Shown here: one piece after another, positions 7,525 through 15,019 of the stretch
Layout of the letters: each line of letters starts with the position of its first letter
Position numbering within the stretch: the stretch's first letter is position 1
Assembly (NCBI GenBank): GCA_035650355.1
Contig: DASRHT010000050.1
Span: 1-64,000 of the forward strand
Source of the DNA: DASRHT01 sp035650355
GTDB lineage: Bacteria; Chloroflexota; Ktedonobacteria; Ktedonobacterales; Ktedonobacteraceae
Direction of reading: 5' to 3'
DNA length: 64,000 nt
Position numbers and translations under genes: made by a program
The notes under the pieces: model-generated
Seen by the model: only the letters and a program-made list of their open reading frames with translations
Told to the model about the DNA's origin: nothing
The model's database searches: none

Positions 7525-9033
7525 ATGGACGATCTGCCGTGGAAGAAGAAAGGCTTGTTCTGCTTTCCTCAAGGCGCGCTCCGCCTCCATGCCACTGCGC
7601 TCGGGGCATCAGGCTCCGGCAAAAGTGAAACGCTCTTGCGTATCGCCTATGGAGCGTACAAGGTCTACCATCAGCAGGTGATTTTTCTGGATGCCAAAGG
7701 CGACACCAAGCGGGAAGAGGAGCAAGGCGAAGATAACGCCGCGCGCTTCGTCGCCGCTATGCTGGCAGCGGGAGCCTCAAGGGTGAAAGTTTTTCCGGCG
7801 CTTTACTACAATGGCTGGCTGGGTACTCCTACAGAGTTGAAAAATCGCCTACTCTCGGTGATTGACTACAGCGAGTCTGCATACTATGGCGATGTTGCTG
7901 CCAATGCCCTGGATCTGGCGCTGGGAACTCCGACGACACCACGTAGCAGCCGCCAGTTTCTGGCGAATTTGTCCTTTGATCGACTCAAGGTCATATATCG
8001 ACATAACCCTGAGCTGTACCGAAGAGTGCTCCAACTGGATGAGCATCTGCTCCAGCAAGTTGAGATGCGCTATCGCGTCTTTTTCAGTGCGATGTCCGGC
8101 CAGCTTGACGGAATCCTTGACTACAATGAGGCCGATGCGGTCTATTTGCGTATCCGTGGATTCACGCTGCGCAATGAGGCGCCACGCCTGGGCCGGTTCC
8201 TCATCTCGGATTTTATGCACTACATTGCTGAACGCCGGCGAATCGGAACCCAAACGCTGCTGATCATTGATGAATTTAACGCGTTACGCATGCGGGAAGA
8301 GACTAGTATCCTCTTTGAGCAAGTACGCTCCTTTGGCGGCAGCATCATCATTTCAGCACAAGGCTATGCTGGCCTGGGGCCACAGGAGTACGCGGAACGC
8401 ATCCTTGACGCATGCAGCACCTACATCTTGCACGCTTGTAGCGATCCTGGACCTGTGACCAGGCGCGCCGGGAAAAGCTTCCGCCTGGAAACCTCGTGGT
8501 CAGAAGATGAGGAGGGTATCTCACGCAAGCACATCAAGCCAGTCTGGGATTGGCGCATCCCCGAGACAAACGTCATTCAGCAGGCAACAGGGCAAGCATA
8601 CTGGATACATCGTGGTCATGCACAGCAGGTGCAGACGGCACAAATCCCAATCACAGTCCAACAGGTGCGTGAGAGCTGGAAGGAAATACAGCAGTTGGAA
8701 GTCTTACAACGCCAGCAGTTGGAACTGGAAGCTCAACGGGAGCTTCCCCTGCTCGCTCAAAAGTCCCCTCAGCAGCAAACGAATCAGGAGCCACAGATAA
8801 AAGTTGATACTGGCTCCCCTTCTCCGGCAACATCTACAGGCGTACCTTCGAAAAAGGAACCGGTGGCTAGGTCAGGCACGAAGAAGAGCAGCCTATCTCA
8901 AAAAGGGAATGCACAAAAAAGACGGGAAACAGGTTCGCCAAAGCCTGTGCAAGCTATAGTCTCTCCTCCAACTGCTGAGCCGCCACAGATCCCGGTGCCA
9001 GATCCCGATGATGATGAGCCAGACCGGTTGTAA
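7525..9033 (+). CDS. TraG/TraD-like conjugative coupling ATPase
   Basis: A 502-residue P-loop ATPase. Walker A is GASGSGKS (27-34), followed by the FLDAKGD strand (54-60) characteristic of type IV coupling proteins and TraM-recognition ATPases. Walker B is LLIIDEFNAL (245-254), with a sensor-like 'GGSIIISAQGYAGLG' after it and 'RILDACSTYILHACSDP' as in TraG C-terminal halves. Residues 375-502 are a low-complexity Gln/Pro/Ser-rich tail ending in an acidic DPDDDEPD patch, possibly a partner-docking tail. No membrane helix is present. It is the third gene of the 6225-9033 operon and would pump DNA during transfer; no mating-pore proteins are visible nearby. Confidence 0.75.
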   Translation: MDDLPWKKKGLFCFPQGALRLHATALGASGSGKSETLLRIAYGAYKVYHQQVIFLDAKGDTKREEEQGEDNAARFVAAMLAAGASRVKVFPALYYNGWLGTPTELKNRLLSVIDYSESAYYGDVAANALDLALGTPTTPRSSRQFLANLSFDRLKVIYRHNPELYRRVLQLDEHLLQQVEMRYRVFFSAMSGQLDGILDYNEADAVYLRIRGFTLRNEAPRLGRFLISDFMHYIAERRRIGTQTLLIIDEFNALRMREETSILFEQVRSFGGSIIISAQGYAGLGPQEYAERILDACSTYILHACSDPGPVTRRAGKSFRLETSWSEDEEGISRKHIKPVWDWRIPETNVIQQATGQAYWIHRGHAQQVQTAQIPITVQQVRESWKEIQQLEVLQRQQLELEAQRELPLLAQKSPQQQTNQEPQIKVDTGSPSPATSTGVPSKKEPVARSGTKKSSLSQKGNAQKRRETGSPKPVQAIVSPPTAEPPQIPVPDPDDDEPDRL

Positions 9034-9107
9034 AGCATTGACTTGGCATGTTTCCTAAGACATCCAAGAATTGATAAACCAGCGTGATAGGCGAAGTTAG
9101 CATCCAG

Positions 9108-9117
9108 TTGGTACCGA
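9108..9117. promoter_or_regulatory. Half palindrome related to the GGTACC operator
   Basis: TTGGTACCGAA-type sequence in the 295-bp gap (9034-9328) between convergent genes, keeping GGTACCGAA but not the left TTC. The gap holds nothing else convincing. A weak site or relic. Confidence 0.3.
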
Positions 9118-9328
9118 AAAAGGTACTTACTAATGCTCAGTACTGATAATGCTAGTATGCATATTGCGACGGGAACAGGATGAATATAGCGGATAAAGAG
9201 AATTGCTCATTAAAACCCGTTGTGCTTTCACAATGTCGTTTTGCTCTGTGCCACTCCTTCATTTGTACTGTGAGCGCAGGAGAAGAAGTGGCACAAGCAC
9301 GAGATGATCCATTAGGCCGATCCAAGCG

Positions 9329-10303
9329 TTACACGCGAGGCAAAAAGCTGGGTTGACTGATGACATGAAAGACAAACTGGACGGCGTTTTCAGCAGCGAG
9401 GCGCTGGTATTCCTGTTCGTGCTGCTGCTTGTTGCCATCGGCTCGATCTGAGATGGCTTTGACCACGATCCAGTTCACATGATAGCGCTGTGCCACATCG
9501 CAAAGAGTCGCCGCTTCCATCTCACCACCAATGGCCTCTGGAGCCAGGTGGCGCAACCGGTCACGAGCCTCTGGATGATCGACAAGCAACGATCCTGAGA
9601 GCAGTAATCCTGTCTGAACCTGAGCCGTCCCGCTCCATTGGTGTTTGCCTGCCGTAAAGCGGTCTAGTAGCCATTCGCTCGCTGCTACCCGGTTCCCCCG
9701 GCTATGAATGACTACTTCCTGGCCAGGCCCAATGCCCCAGCGTTGCGGATCGTAATCCTGCACTTGGCGGGAGAGCAGCAGATCTCCGATCTGCTGGCGC
9801 TCCGGTTGGAGACCAAAAGCAATTCCGACCAGGATGAGGGCGCATGGGGCAAGGACACGAATGCCATCCTCGATGCAAGAACGCACGCCAGATGGTCCCA
9901 TCCCTGTCGCTTGCACCAGATACGTTCGTGTGTCCCCAACCATCCCCAGGTCATAATAGGTTCTGTTGCCGATCACGGCGGGAAGCGCACCAGGTACCAT
10001 GCCAAGCACGGCTCGTACTTCTACGTCCGTGACGCTCACCAACAAGAGCGGCGCAGCGTTTTTTGTAGCGGCTGCTCTTCGTGGGAGTGCCTCAACCGGA
10101 AGCATCTGAGTATCCGTATCTGTGTAGCGACTTTCCCAGAAAGCTGTTGTGTTTTCCTCTGTCCCATATAGCCCAACACGAGATAGCGAACGCACTTTCA
10201 TCCATCTCAAAAACTCTAAACTCACTGCGACCAGCAGCACAAGCAACCAGCAGGCGAGAAGTCTCCTCACCTGGTGGGAATGTGGTGATACGCGAAGATC
10301 CAT
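9329..10303 (-). CDS. Membrane-anchored nucleoside phosphorylase/MTA-SAH nucleosidase-like protein
   Basis: 324 residues from ATG 10303, preferred over an upstream GTG (10330) because AGAAGG precedes it. One N-terminal transmembrane helix (about residues 14-34) is followed by a PNP_UDP_1 domain from about residue 85: 'LLLVSVTDVEVRAVL', a glycine-rich 'ILVGIAFGL', the substrate-site signature 'GGEMEAATL', and 'VVKAISDRADG' with the catalytic Asp. Family members cleave or phosphorolyse nucleosides, and such domains also serve as effectors in NTPase-controlled conflict systems. The gene is divergent from the NB-ARC-TPR gene at 10461, separated by about 160 bp, so the two probably share a control region. 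The membrane anchor is unusual for housekeeping nucleosidases. Confidence 0.75.
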   Translation of the reverse strand: MDLRVSPHSHQVRRLLACWLLVLLVAVSLEFLRWMKVRSLSRVGLYGTEENTTAFWESRYTDTDTQMLPVEALPRRAAATKNAAPLLLVSVTDVEVRAVLGMVPGALPAVIGNRTYYDLGMVGDTRTYLVQATGMGPSGVRSCIEDGIRVLAPCALILVGIAFGLQPERQQIGDLLLSRQVQDYDPQRWGIGPGQEVVIHSRGNRVAASEWLLDRFTAGKHQWSGTAQVQTGLLLSGSLLVDHPEARDRLRHLAPEAIGGEMEAATLCDVAQRYHVNWIVVKAISDRADGNKQQHEQEYQRLAAENAVQFVFHVISQPSFLPRV

Positions 10304-10460
10304 CACCTTCTTCTCCCTTTCTTTTCTCACTTACTTGATAGACCGTTCGTAGACGTTTTTGCTGCGCAGCATCACGTTCGTCTACTATTGTAGAGGACTG
10401 CACGCGAAATAGGCTTTCGCATGCAGTCGCGTATGTGCAAGTGAGAAAAGAGGAAAGAAC

Positions 10461-12767
10461 ATGGGAAAGAGCCAGGAAGAGCCGTTCTTTGGGGAACTGC
10501 TCAAAGCGTTTCGCCAGCAAAAGAAGCTAACGCAGCAGCAAGTAGCAGAGCGGCTTGGTGTGACCCGCGAGACAGTGAGCTTGTGGGAGCGGGGGAACTA
10601 TAAGCCAGAGGCGGAAGGGATTCTATATCAAATCGTGGAGGTACTTGGCCTCACAGCTCAGGAGCAAGCGCAGTTGTTCGAGGCGTATACTATCACGGCA
10701 TTGAACACCTCCTTTCATCAACCGCCTTACAAAAGAAATCCGTATTTCACAGGACGTGGCGATCAACTGAAACAACTTCATACACTGCTTTCGGCGGGCA
10801 AACAGGTTGCCCTCACGCAGGCGATCAGCGGACTGGGAGGAATCGGCAAAACCCAACTGGCGCTCGAATATGCCTACCGTTATCAGAAAAGCTACCATGA
10901 TATCTTCTGGGCAAGCGCGGACACCGAAGAGGCACTGATAGCATCATCTGTCCGGTTTGCTGAGATACTCCATCTGCCTGAAGTGAAAGAAGCGGACCAG
11001 AACAAAGTGAAAGCAGCGGTTTGTCGCTGGTTCCAAAAGCATACCAACTGGCTCCTCGTCGTAGATAACATCGAAGACTTGCACCTGCTCCCCTCCTTTG
11101 TACCAGAGAACAGGCAAGGAGCGGTGCTGCTCACCACGCGTAGGCAAGTAACAGAGCCCGTCGCACAGGCATTGGAGCTCGAAATCTTGCCGGAAGAGGA
11201 TGCCATCCTGTTTTTACTCAAGCGGACGAAAGTGCTGGAGCTCGATGCATCGCTAGAGGATGCCTCAGCTAGTGATATTGAAGTGGCAAGAGTTATTACG
11301 CGCCTGCTGGGCAACCTGCCGCTGGCACTTGACCAGGCGGGAGCCTATATCCTGGAAACGATGTGTGGCATTGCCGAGTATGTGGTGTTGTTTCACACGC
11401 ACCGGGAGCGCCTACTGCAACGACGGATAGCAGAGAGCATCCCAACAGATCATCCAGACTCGGTCACGACGACGTTTGAACTGAACTTTCAGCAGGTTCA
11501 ACGGCGTAACCCTGCCGCCGCAGACCTGCTGTATCTGTGTGCGTATCTGGCTCCTGATGCGATTGCGGAAGAGGTGCTAACAGCAGAAGCACCATTCCTT
11601 GGCCCCGTGCTCTCCCCCGTGGCAGCCGATGCTTATTTACTCAACCAGGCGCTGGAGGTGTTACGAGCCTTTTCCCTGGTACGCCGTGAGCCTAAGAAAA
11701 AGACACTTTCAGTGCATCGATTGGTCCAGGCTGTGCTTCAGGACTCGCTGGAAGCGTCGGAGAGACGCGCCTGGGCAGAGCGGGCGATGCTTGCAGTCAA
11801 CGCGGCGTTTCCAGACGTGGAGCCGGGGACCTGGCTACAATGTGAACGCCTCCTACCACACGCCTTACTGGCTGCCCAGTGTGTTGAGGAGTTTCAGATC
11901 AGTCGCCCCGAATCAGGGCGTTTGCTCTATGTAACCGCGTGGTATCTCAAAGAGCGTGCTCGTTATCAAGAAGCGGAGGTGCTCTATCGACAGGCCTTGC
12001 ACATCCAGGAACAAGCTTTAGAAACGGAGCCTCTCGATGTTGCTCGCTCGCTCAATGGCCTAGCGGTCCTCTATGCCGAGCAAGACAAGCATGCCGAGGC
12101 GGAGACACTCTGCCAGAGAGCACTCTCCATCCGGGAGCAGCACTTGGGGATCGAGCACCCCCAAGTGGCCTATCCACTCACCAATCTGGCAGGCCTCTGC
12201 CGTAAGCAGAGCAAGTACGACGAGGCCGAGCGGCTCTACTGGCAAGCGATCTCCATCTTGGAGCGGCAGGAGCCGAAAGGTTCCCAGATAACCTATCCAC
12301 TCAACGGACTGGCGAGCCTCTACGCCGAACAAGGCAAGTACGACGAGGCCAGGTGGCTCTACCATCGAGCGATCTCCATCTTGAAGCGGCAATTGGGGTT
12401 CAAGCACCCCCAGGTGGCCTATCCACTCACCAATCTGGCGATCCTCTACCAGGAGCAAGGCAAGTACCACAAGGCCGAGCCACTCTACCGGAGAGCTCTC
12501 TCCATCCGGGAGCAGCACCTCAGACCGGAACATCCCGACACAGCGGAGACCCTTCATAATTTCGCCACGTTGCGAGAGCAACAGGGACGCCACCAGGAAG
12601 CGTTAGAGCTCTACCAACGCGCACTTACCATCCGCGAACAGGCGCTTGGGCCGGAGCATCCCAAGACCAGCGCCACCCGCGAGCGGCTCACCGCCTTGAA
12701 GGAGCGGATTGGTCAAGAGGCTGATGCTTCTTCCGAGGACGACATCTCGTCGGAACAGAGCGAGTAG
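10461..12767 (+). CDS. XRE-HTH / NB-ARC / TPR STAND-type NTPase
   Basis: 768 residues. An XRE helix-turn-helix (about 10-68, 'LTQQQVAERLGVTRETVSLWERG') precedes an NB-ARC NTPase with P-loop GLGGIGKT (124-131), Walker B VVDNIED (200-206), LLTTRR and GNLPLALDQAG. The C-terminal part (about 505-745) has six 42-residue kinesin-light-chain-type TPRs with 'YxEAExLYxxALxIxEQxLGxEHP' spacing. Such proteins are signal-sensing switches: TPRs bind a ligand, the NTPase oligomerises, and the N-terminal domain is the output, here DNA binding. The divergent neighbour encodes a membrane nucleosidase, a plausible target gene or effector. DNA-level repetition across 11950-12700 shows recent TPR duplication. 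Confidence 0.85.
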   Translation: MGKSQEEPFFGELLKAFRQQKKLTQQQVAERLGVTRETVSLWERGNYKPEAEGILYQIVEVLGLTAQEQAQLFEAYTITALNTSFHQPPYKRNPYFTGRGDQLKQLHTLLSAGKQVALTQAISGLGGIGKTQLALEYAYRYQKSYHDIFWASADTEEALIASSVRFAEILHLPEVKEADQNKVKAAVCRWFQKHTNWLLVVDNIEDLHLLPSFVPENRQGAVLLTTRRQVTEPVAQALELEILPEEDAILFLLKRTKVLELDASLEDASASDIEVARVITRLLGNLPLALDQAGAYILETMCGIAEYVVLFHTHRERLLQRRIAESIPTDHPDSVTTTFELNFQQVQRRNPAAADLLYLCAYLAPDAIAEEVLTAEAPFLGPVLSPVAADAYLLNQALEVLRAFSLVRREPKKKTLSVHRLVQAVLQDSLEASERRAWAERAMLAVNAAFPDVEPGTWLQCERLLPHALLAAQCVEEFQISRPESGRLLYVTAWYLKERARYQEAEVLYRQALHIQEQALETEPLDVARSLNGLAVLYAEQDKHAEAETLCQRALSIREQHLGIEHPQVAYPLTNLAGLCRKQSKYDEAERLYWQAISILERQEPKGSQITYPLNGLASLYAEQGKYDEARWLYHRAISILKRQLGFKHPQVAYPLTNLAILYQEQGKYHKAEPLYRRALSIREQHLRPEHPDTAETLHNFATLREQQGRHQEALELYQRALTIREQALGPEHPKTSATRERLTALKERIGQEADASSEDDISSEQSE

Positions 12768-12948
12768 AACGTCAGCAACTCGTTAAAGGAAGCCAAACTA
12801 CAAAGGTACATCTGTTGTGGGATAGCGTATTATAATGAACCTTTGTCCGTAGCTACAACGCTGGATATTGTTTTATACTAACTTATATGGCAATAGCCTT
12901 AGGTTAACTTCTGACAATGGTACGACCTGTATGAGGAGGGAACCCCTG

Positions 12949-13323
12949 GTGCAGTGGGAATATTGTTCCATCCAGTATATAGAGGATAGCTCGCAACAAG
13001 CAGCGGGACAGGGGGCCTTGCCGCAAAGAGGGGAAAGAAGCTTCTTCGAACGTCTAATGGGAATCTATCCCGTGTCAGGAAAGGCGACCGCAGACGCGCC
13101 ATGCGCCGTCATCTATTGCTTCTACCGCGTACACGGGCTGGATAGGCATACCATCTACGAGGGGGACGATCTCGATAAAGCAGATGAGGAAACAAGCAAG
13201 TATGTTGCTATCCTGGGAATGTATGGATGGGAGGCTATTCACGTTATTCGGCTTGAAAACGGATGCGAGCACTGGTATTTTAAGCGGAAGATCGATCCAT
13301 CCAATCAATACATCACCTTTTAG
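12949..13323 (+). CDS. DUF4177-like small protein
   Basis: 124 residues from a GTG start at 12949, chosen because AGGAGG lies 9 nt upstream, whereas the earlier ATGs (12868, 12931) lack a site. The ends match DUF4177: 'VQWEYCSIQYIE' at the N-terminus and 'YVAILGMYGWEAIHVIRLENGCEHWYFKRKI' at the C-terminus (the family pattern is WEY ... LGxxGWExV ... FKR). A 50-residue insert separates the two. The family's function is unknown. It is downstream of the NB-ARC-TPR gene, separated by about 180 bp, and probably independently transcribed. Confidence 0.6.
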   Translation: MQWEYCSIQYIEDSSQQAAGQGALPQRGERSFFERLMGIYPVSGKATADAPCAVIYCFYRVHGLDRHTIYEGDDLDKADEETSKYVAILGMYGWEAIHVIRLENGCEHWYFKRKIDPSNQYITF

Positions 13324-13378
13324 CCAGCCAGAGCATAGGTACCAATCACTAGCCCACCTCTTGTAAAGACCATTTTTG

Positions 13379-13406
13379 CTGACCCCCTCGGCTGAAAAAT
13401 GGCATT
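13379..13406. repeat. 28-bp repeat, copy 1 (inverted relative to 35602)
   Basis: Starts CTGACCCCCTCGGCTG and ends AAAAATGGCATT, matching the reverse complement of 35602-35629 over all 28 bases. The copies are 22 kb apart in opposite orientation. Confidence 0.85.
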
Positions 13407-13511
13407 GTAGTGGTGGATGTGTTTGCATAAGCCTCTTTTCTCCCAAATATATTGCCCATCTGATTCCCACCATGTTTAATGGTATAATAAAAGCTCTGAA
13501 GCGCATAGTCA

Positions 13512-13554
13512 AAACGCCCAGGTTTTGTGAGCCAACATCAAAACCTGGGCGTTT
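13512..13554. terminator. Perfect 16-bp hairpin
   Basis: AAACGCCCAGGTTTTG (13512-13527) and CAAAACCTGGGCGTTT (13539-13554) flank an 11-nt loop. The A-run before and T-rich sequence after the GC core suit a bidirectional terminator insulating the genes on either side. Confidence 0.65.
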
Positions 13555-13874
13555 GGTGCCGTAAAGGAGTTCTTGCCCAAATAAGAGCACATCAGGGCAT
13601 TTCGACGCCCGGTATGCTAGCCACGTCACTGGCTGGCAGATACAGCAAGCTCACCCCATCACGTCCTAGCATTTCCAAAAACGAATAGCCGTCAGGGAGC
13701 GTAATGGTATAGCGGGCATGCCATATCCGGGGGAAGGAGCTGAGGGTACCACAAAAACCGAGCAAGAGTGAATAGGGGTTGATACTCCCGTGACAGGAAC
13801 AATTCCAAGAGGTATAATTGCTAACGATAGTATCCTGGTATTTTACACCTGATTTTTCAGACAGGAGAAACAAC

Positions 13875-15011
13875 TTGCAACGCTCGACTGAAGTGCTCAT
13901 AATTGGAGCAGGGGTCATTGGTTGTTCAATCGCTTACTTCTTGCGCAAGAAAGGCATCGATGTGCTCGTTCTGGAGAAAAACCATATCGGCTCGCAAGCA
14001 TCCAGTGCAGCCGCTGGTTTACTCGCTCCCATCAGACCACTTGCGAAGGAAGACGACTACAGACGTTTTCTCCTCGAAGGCATCAAACGCTTACCTGCCC
14101 TCGTGCCAGAATTGGAAGAATGCAGTAGTATTGATATCGAGTACCGGCTGACCGGTACATTGCGCGTTTTACCTCACGAGAAGGTGAAGCCTGTCTCTGA
14201 TTGGGTCGTAAGTTATCAGCAAGCAGGTTTTCATGTGGAAATGCTTTCTCCTGACGAGGCGTACAAAAGAGAGCCGCAACTCTTCCCAGAAGTATCTGCA
14301 GCCGTAGCTATTGCTGAAGAAGGCCAGGTAAATCCCATCAATTTAACTCTGGCATATGCTCGCACTGCAAAAGTTTTAGGCGCAACTTTTTGTGAACATT
14401 GCGAGGTCGTAGGACTGCAACGATCAGCGAACGACAAGGTTCTGGCTGTTCAGACGGCTCAAGGTGAGGTTCTCTCGTGTAACCACCTGATTATCGCCGC
14501 CGGAGCTTGGTCTGCATGCTGTAGCCAGTGGCTCCACTGGTCTCCTCCGATTTTTCCATTGCGCGGCCAAATTGTCGCCCTACAGCAGCCGCCTAATCCG
14601 ATCCACCACATTATCTTTGACGAGGGGCTTTTTGACGAGGATATCTATATTGCCCCCAAATTGAATAATGACTTGATCATCGGGGCAACAAAGGCCGAGG
14701 TCGGGTTTGACACATCAGTAACTGCTGAAGAGATCCTTCACTTGCTTGATGTCGGCACTCGTCTTGTTCCAGCTTTGAGACAGTGTTCGATTCTCCGCAT
14801 GTGGGCGGGGCTCCGACCAAAAACAGTGCATTCCCGTCCCATTTTAGGGGCGGTTCCAGGGCTGGCAAATGTGTCTATTGCCAGCGGGCATGGTGGCTTT
14901 GGTGTCATGCTCAGTGCTATCACTGGCGAAGCCCTTGCCGAACAAGTCGCTACAGGATCTGTTCCAGACATTATCCGTCCATTTCAACCGAAAGCATCAT
15001 ATGAAATATGA
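13875..15011 (+). CDS. ThiO-like glycine oxidase / FAD-dependent amino-acid oxidase
   Basis: 378 residues from a TTG start at 13875 with AGGAG 7 nt upstream; a longer in-frame form from 13818 has no site. The N-terminus has the dinucleotide-binding motif 'VLIIGAGVIGCSIAYFL' and 'VLEKNHIGSQASSAAAGLL'. The C-terminus has 'MWAGLRPKTVHSRPILG' and 'IASGHGGFGVMLSAITG', the DAO-family FAD and substrate-lid signatures. ThiO oxidises glycine to iminoglycine for thiazole synthesis, but D-amino-acid or sarcosine oxidation is also possible. No other thi gene and no TPP riboswitch was seen, so a thiamine role is not supported by context. An amino-acid oxidase is unusual cargo; it makes H2O2. Confidence 0.8.
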   Translation: MQRSTEVLIIGAGVIGCSIAYFLRKKGIDVLVLEKNHIGSQASSAAAGLLAPIRPLAKEDDYRRFLLEGIKRLPALVPELEECSSIDIEYRLTGTLRVLPHEKVKPVSDWVVSYQQAGFHVEMLSPDEAYKREPQLFPEVSAAVAIAEEGQVNPINLTLAYARTAKVLGATFCEHCEVVGLQRSANDKVLAVQTAQGEVLSCNHLIIAAGAWSACCSQWLHWSPPIFPLRGQIVALQQPPNPIHHIIFDEGLFDEDIYIAPKLNNDLIIGATKAEVGFDTSVTAEEILHLLDVGTRLVPALRQCSILRMWAGLRPKTVHSRPILGAVPGLANVSIASGHGGFGVMLSAITGEALAEQVATGSVPDIIRPFQPKASYEI

Positions 15012-15019
15012 GCACTTAT

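Larger units (their letters stand above)
13324..13874. other. 550-bp stretch with inverted-repeat copy and strong hairpin
   Basis: It holds copy 1 of a 28-bp repeat (13379-13406) whose exact inverted copy is at 35602-35629, and a perfect 16-bp hairpin (13512-13554). A 109-codon minus-strand frame (13592-13918) ends in a plausible-looking peptide but overlaps the oxidase start and has no ribosome-binding site, so I do not call it. Confidence 0.5.

Noticed and set aside
12060..12593. 177-codon minus-strand frame opposite the TPR region
   Set aside because: A shadow of the repetitive TPR coding sequence; its own repeats mirror the 126-bp TPR units.
13560..13874. TPP riboswitch upstream of the ThiO-like gene
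   Set aside because: The CTGAGA and ACCTGATCTGG-type thi-box motifs are absent.
13592..13918. 109-codon minus-strand frame with a plausible C-terminal peptide
   Set aside because: It overlaps the oxidase start, lacks a ribosome-binding site, and the N-terminal half is not protein-like; possibly a relic but not supportable.
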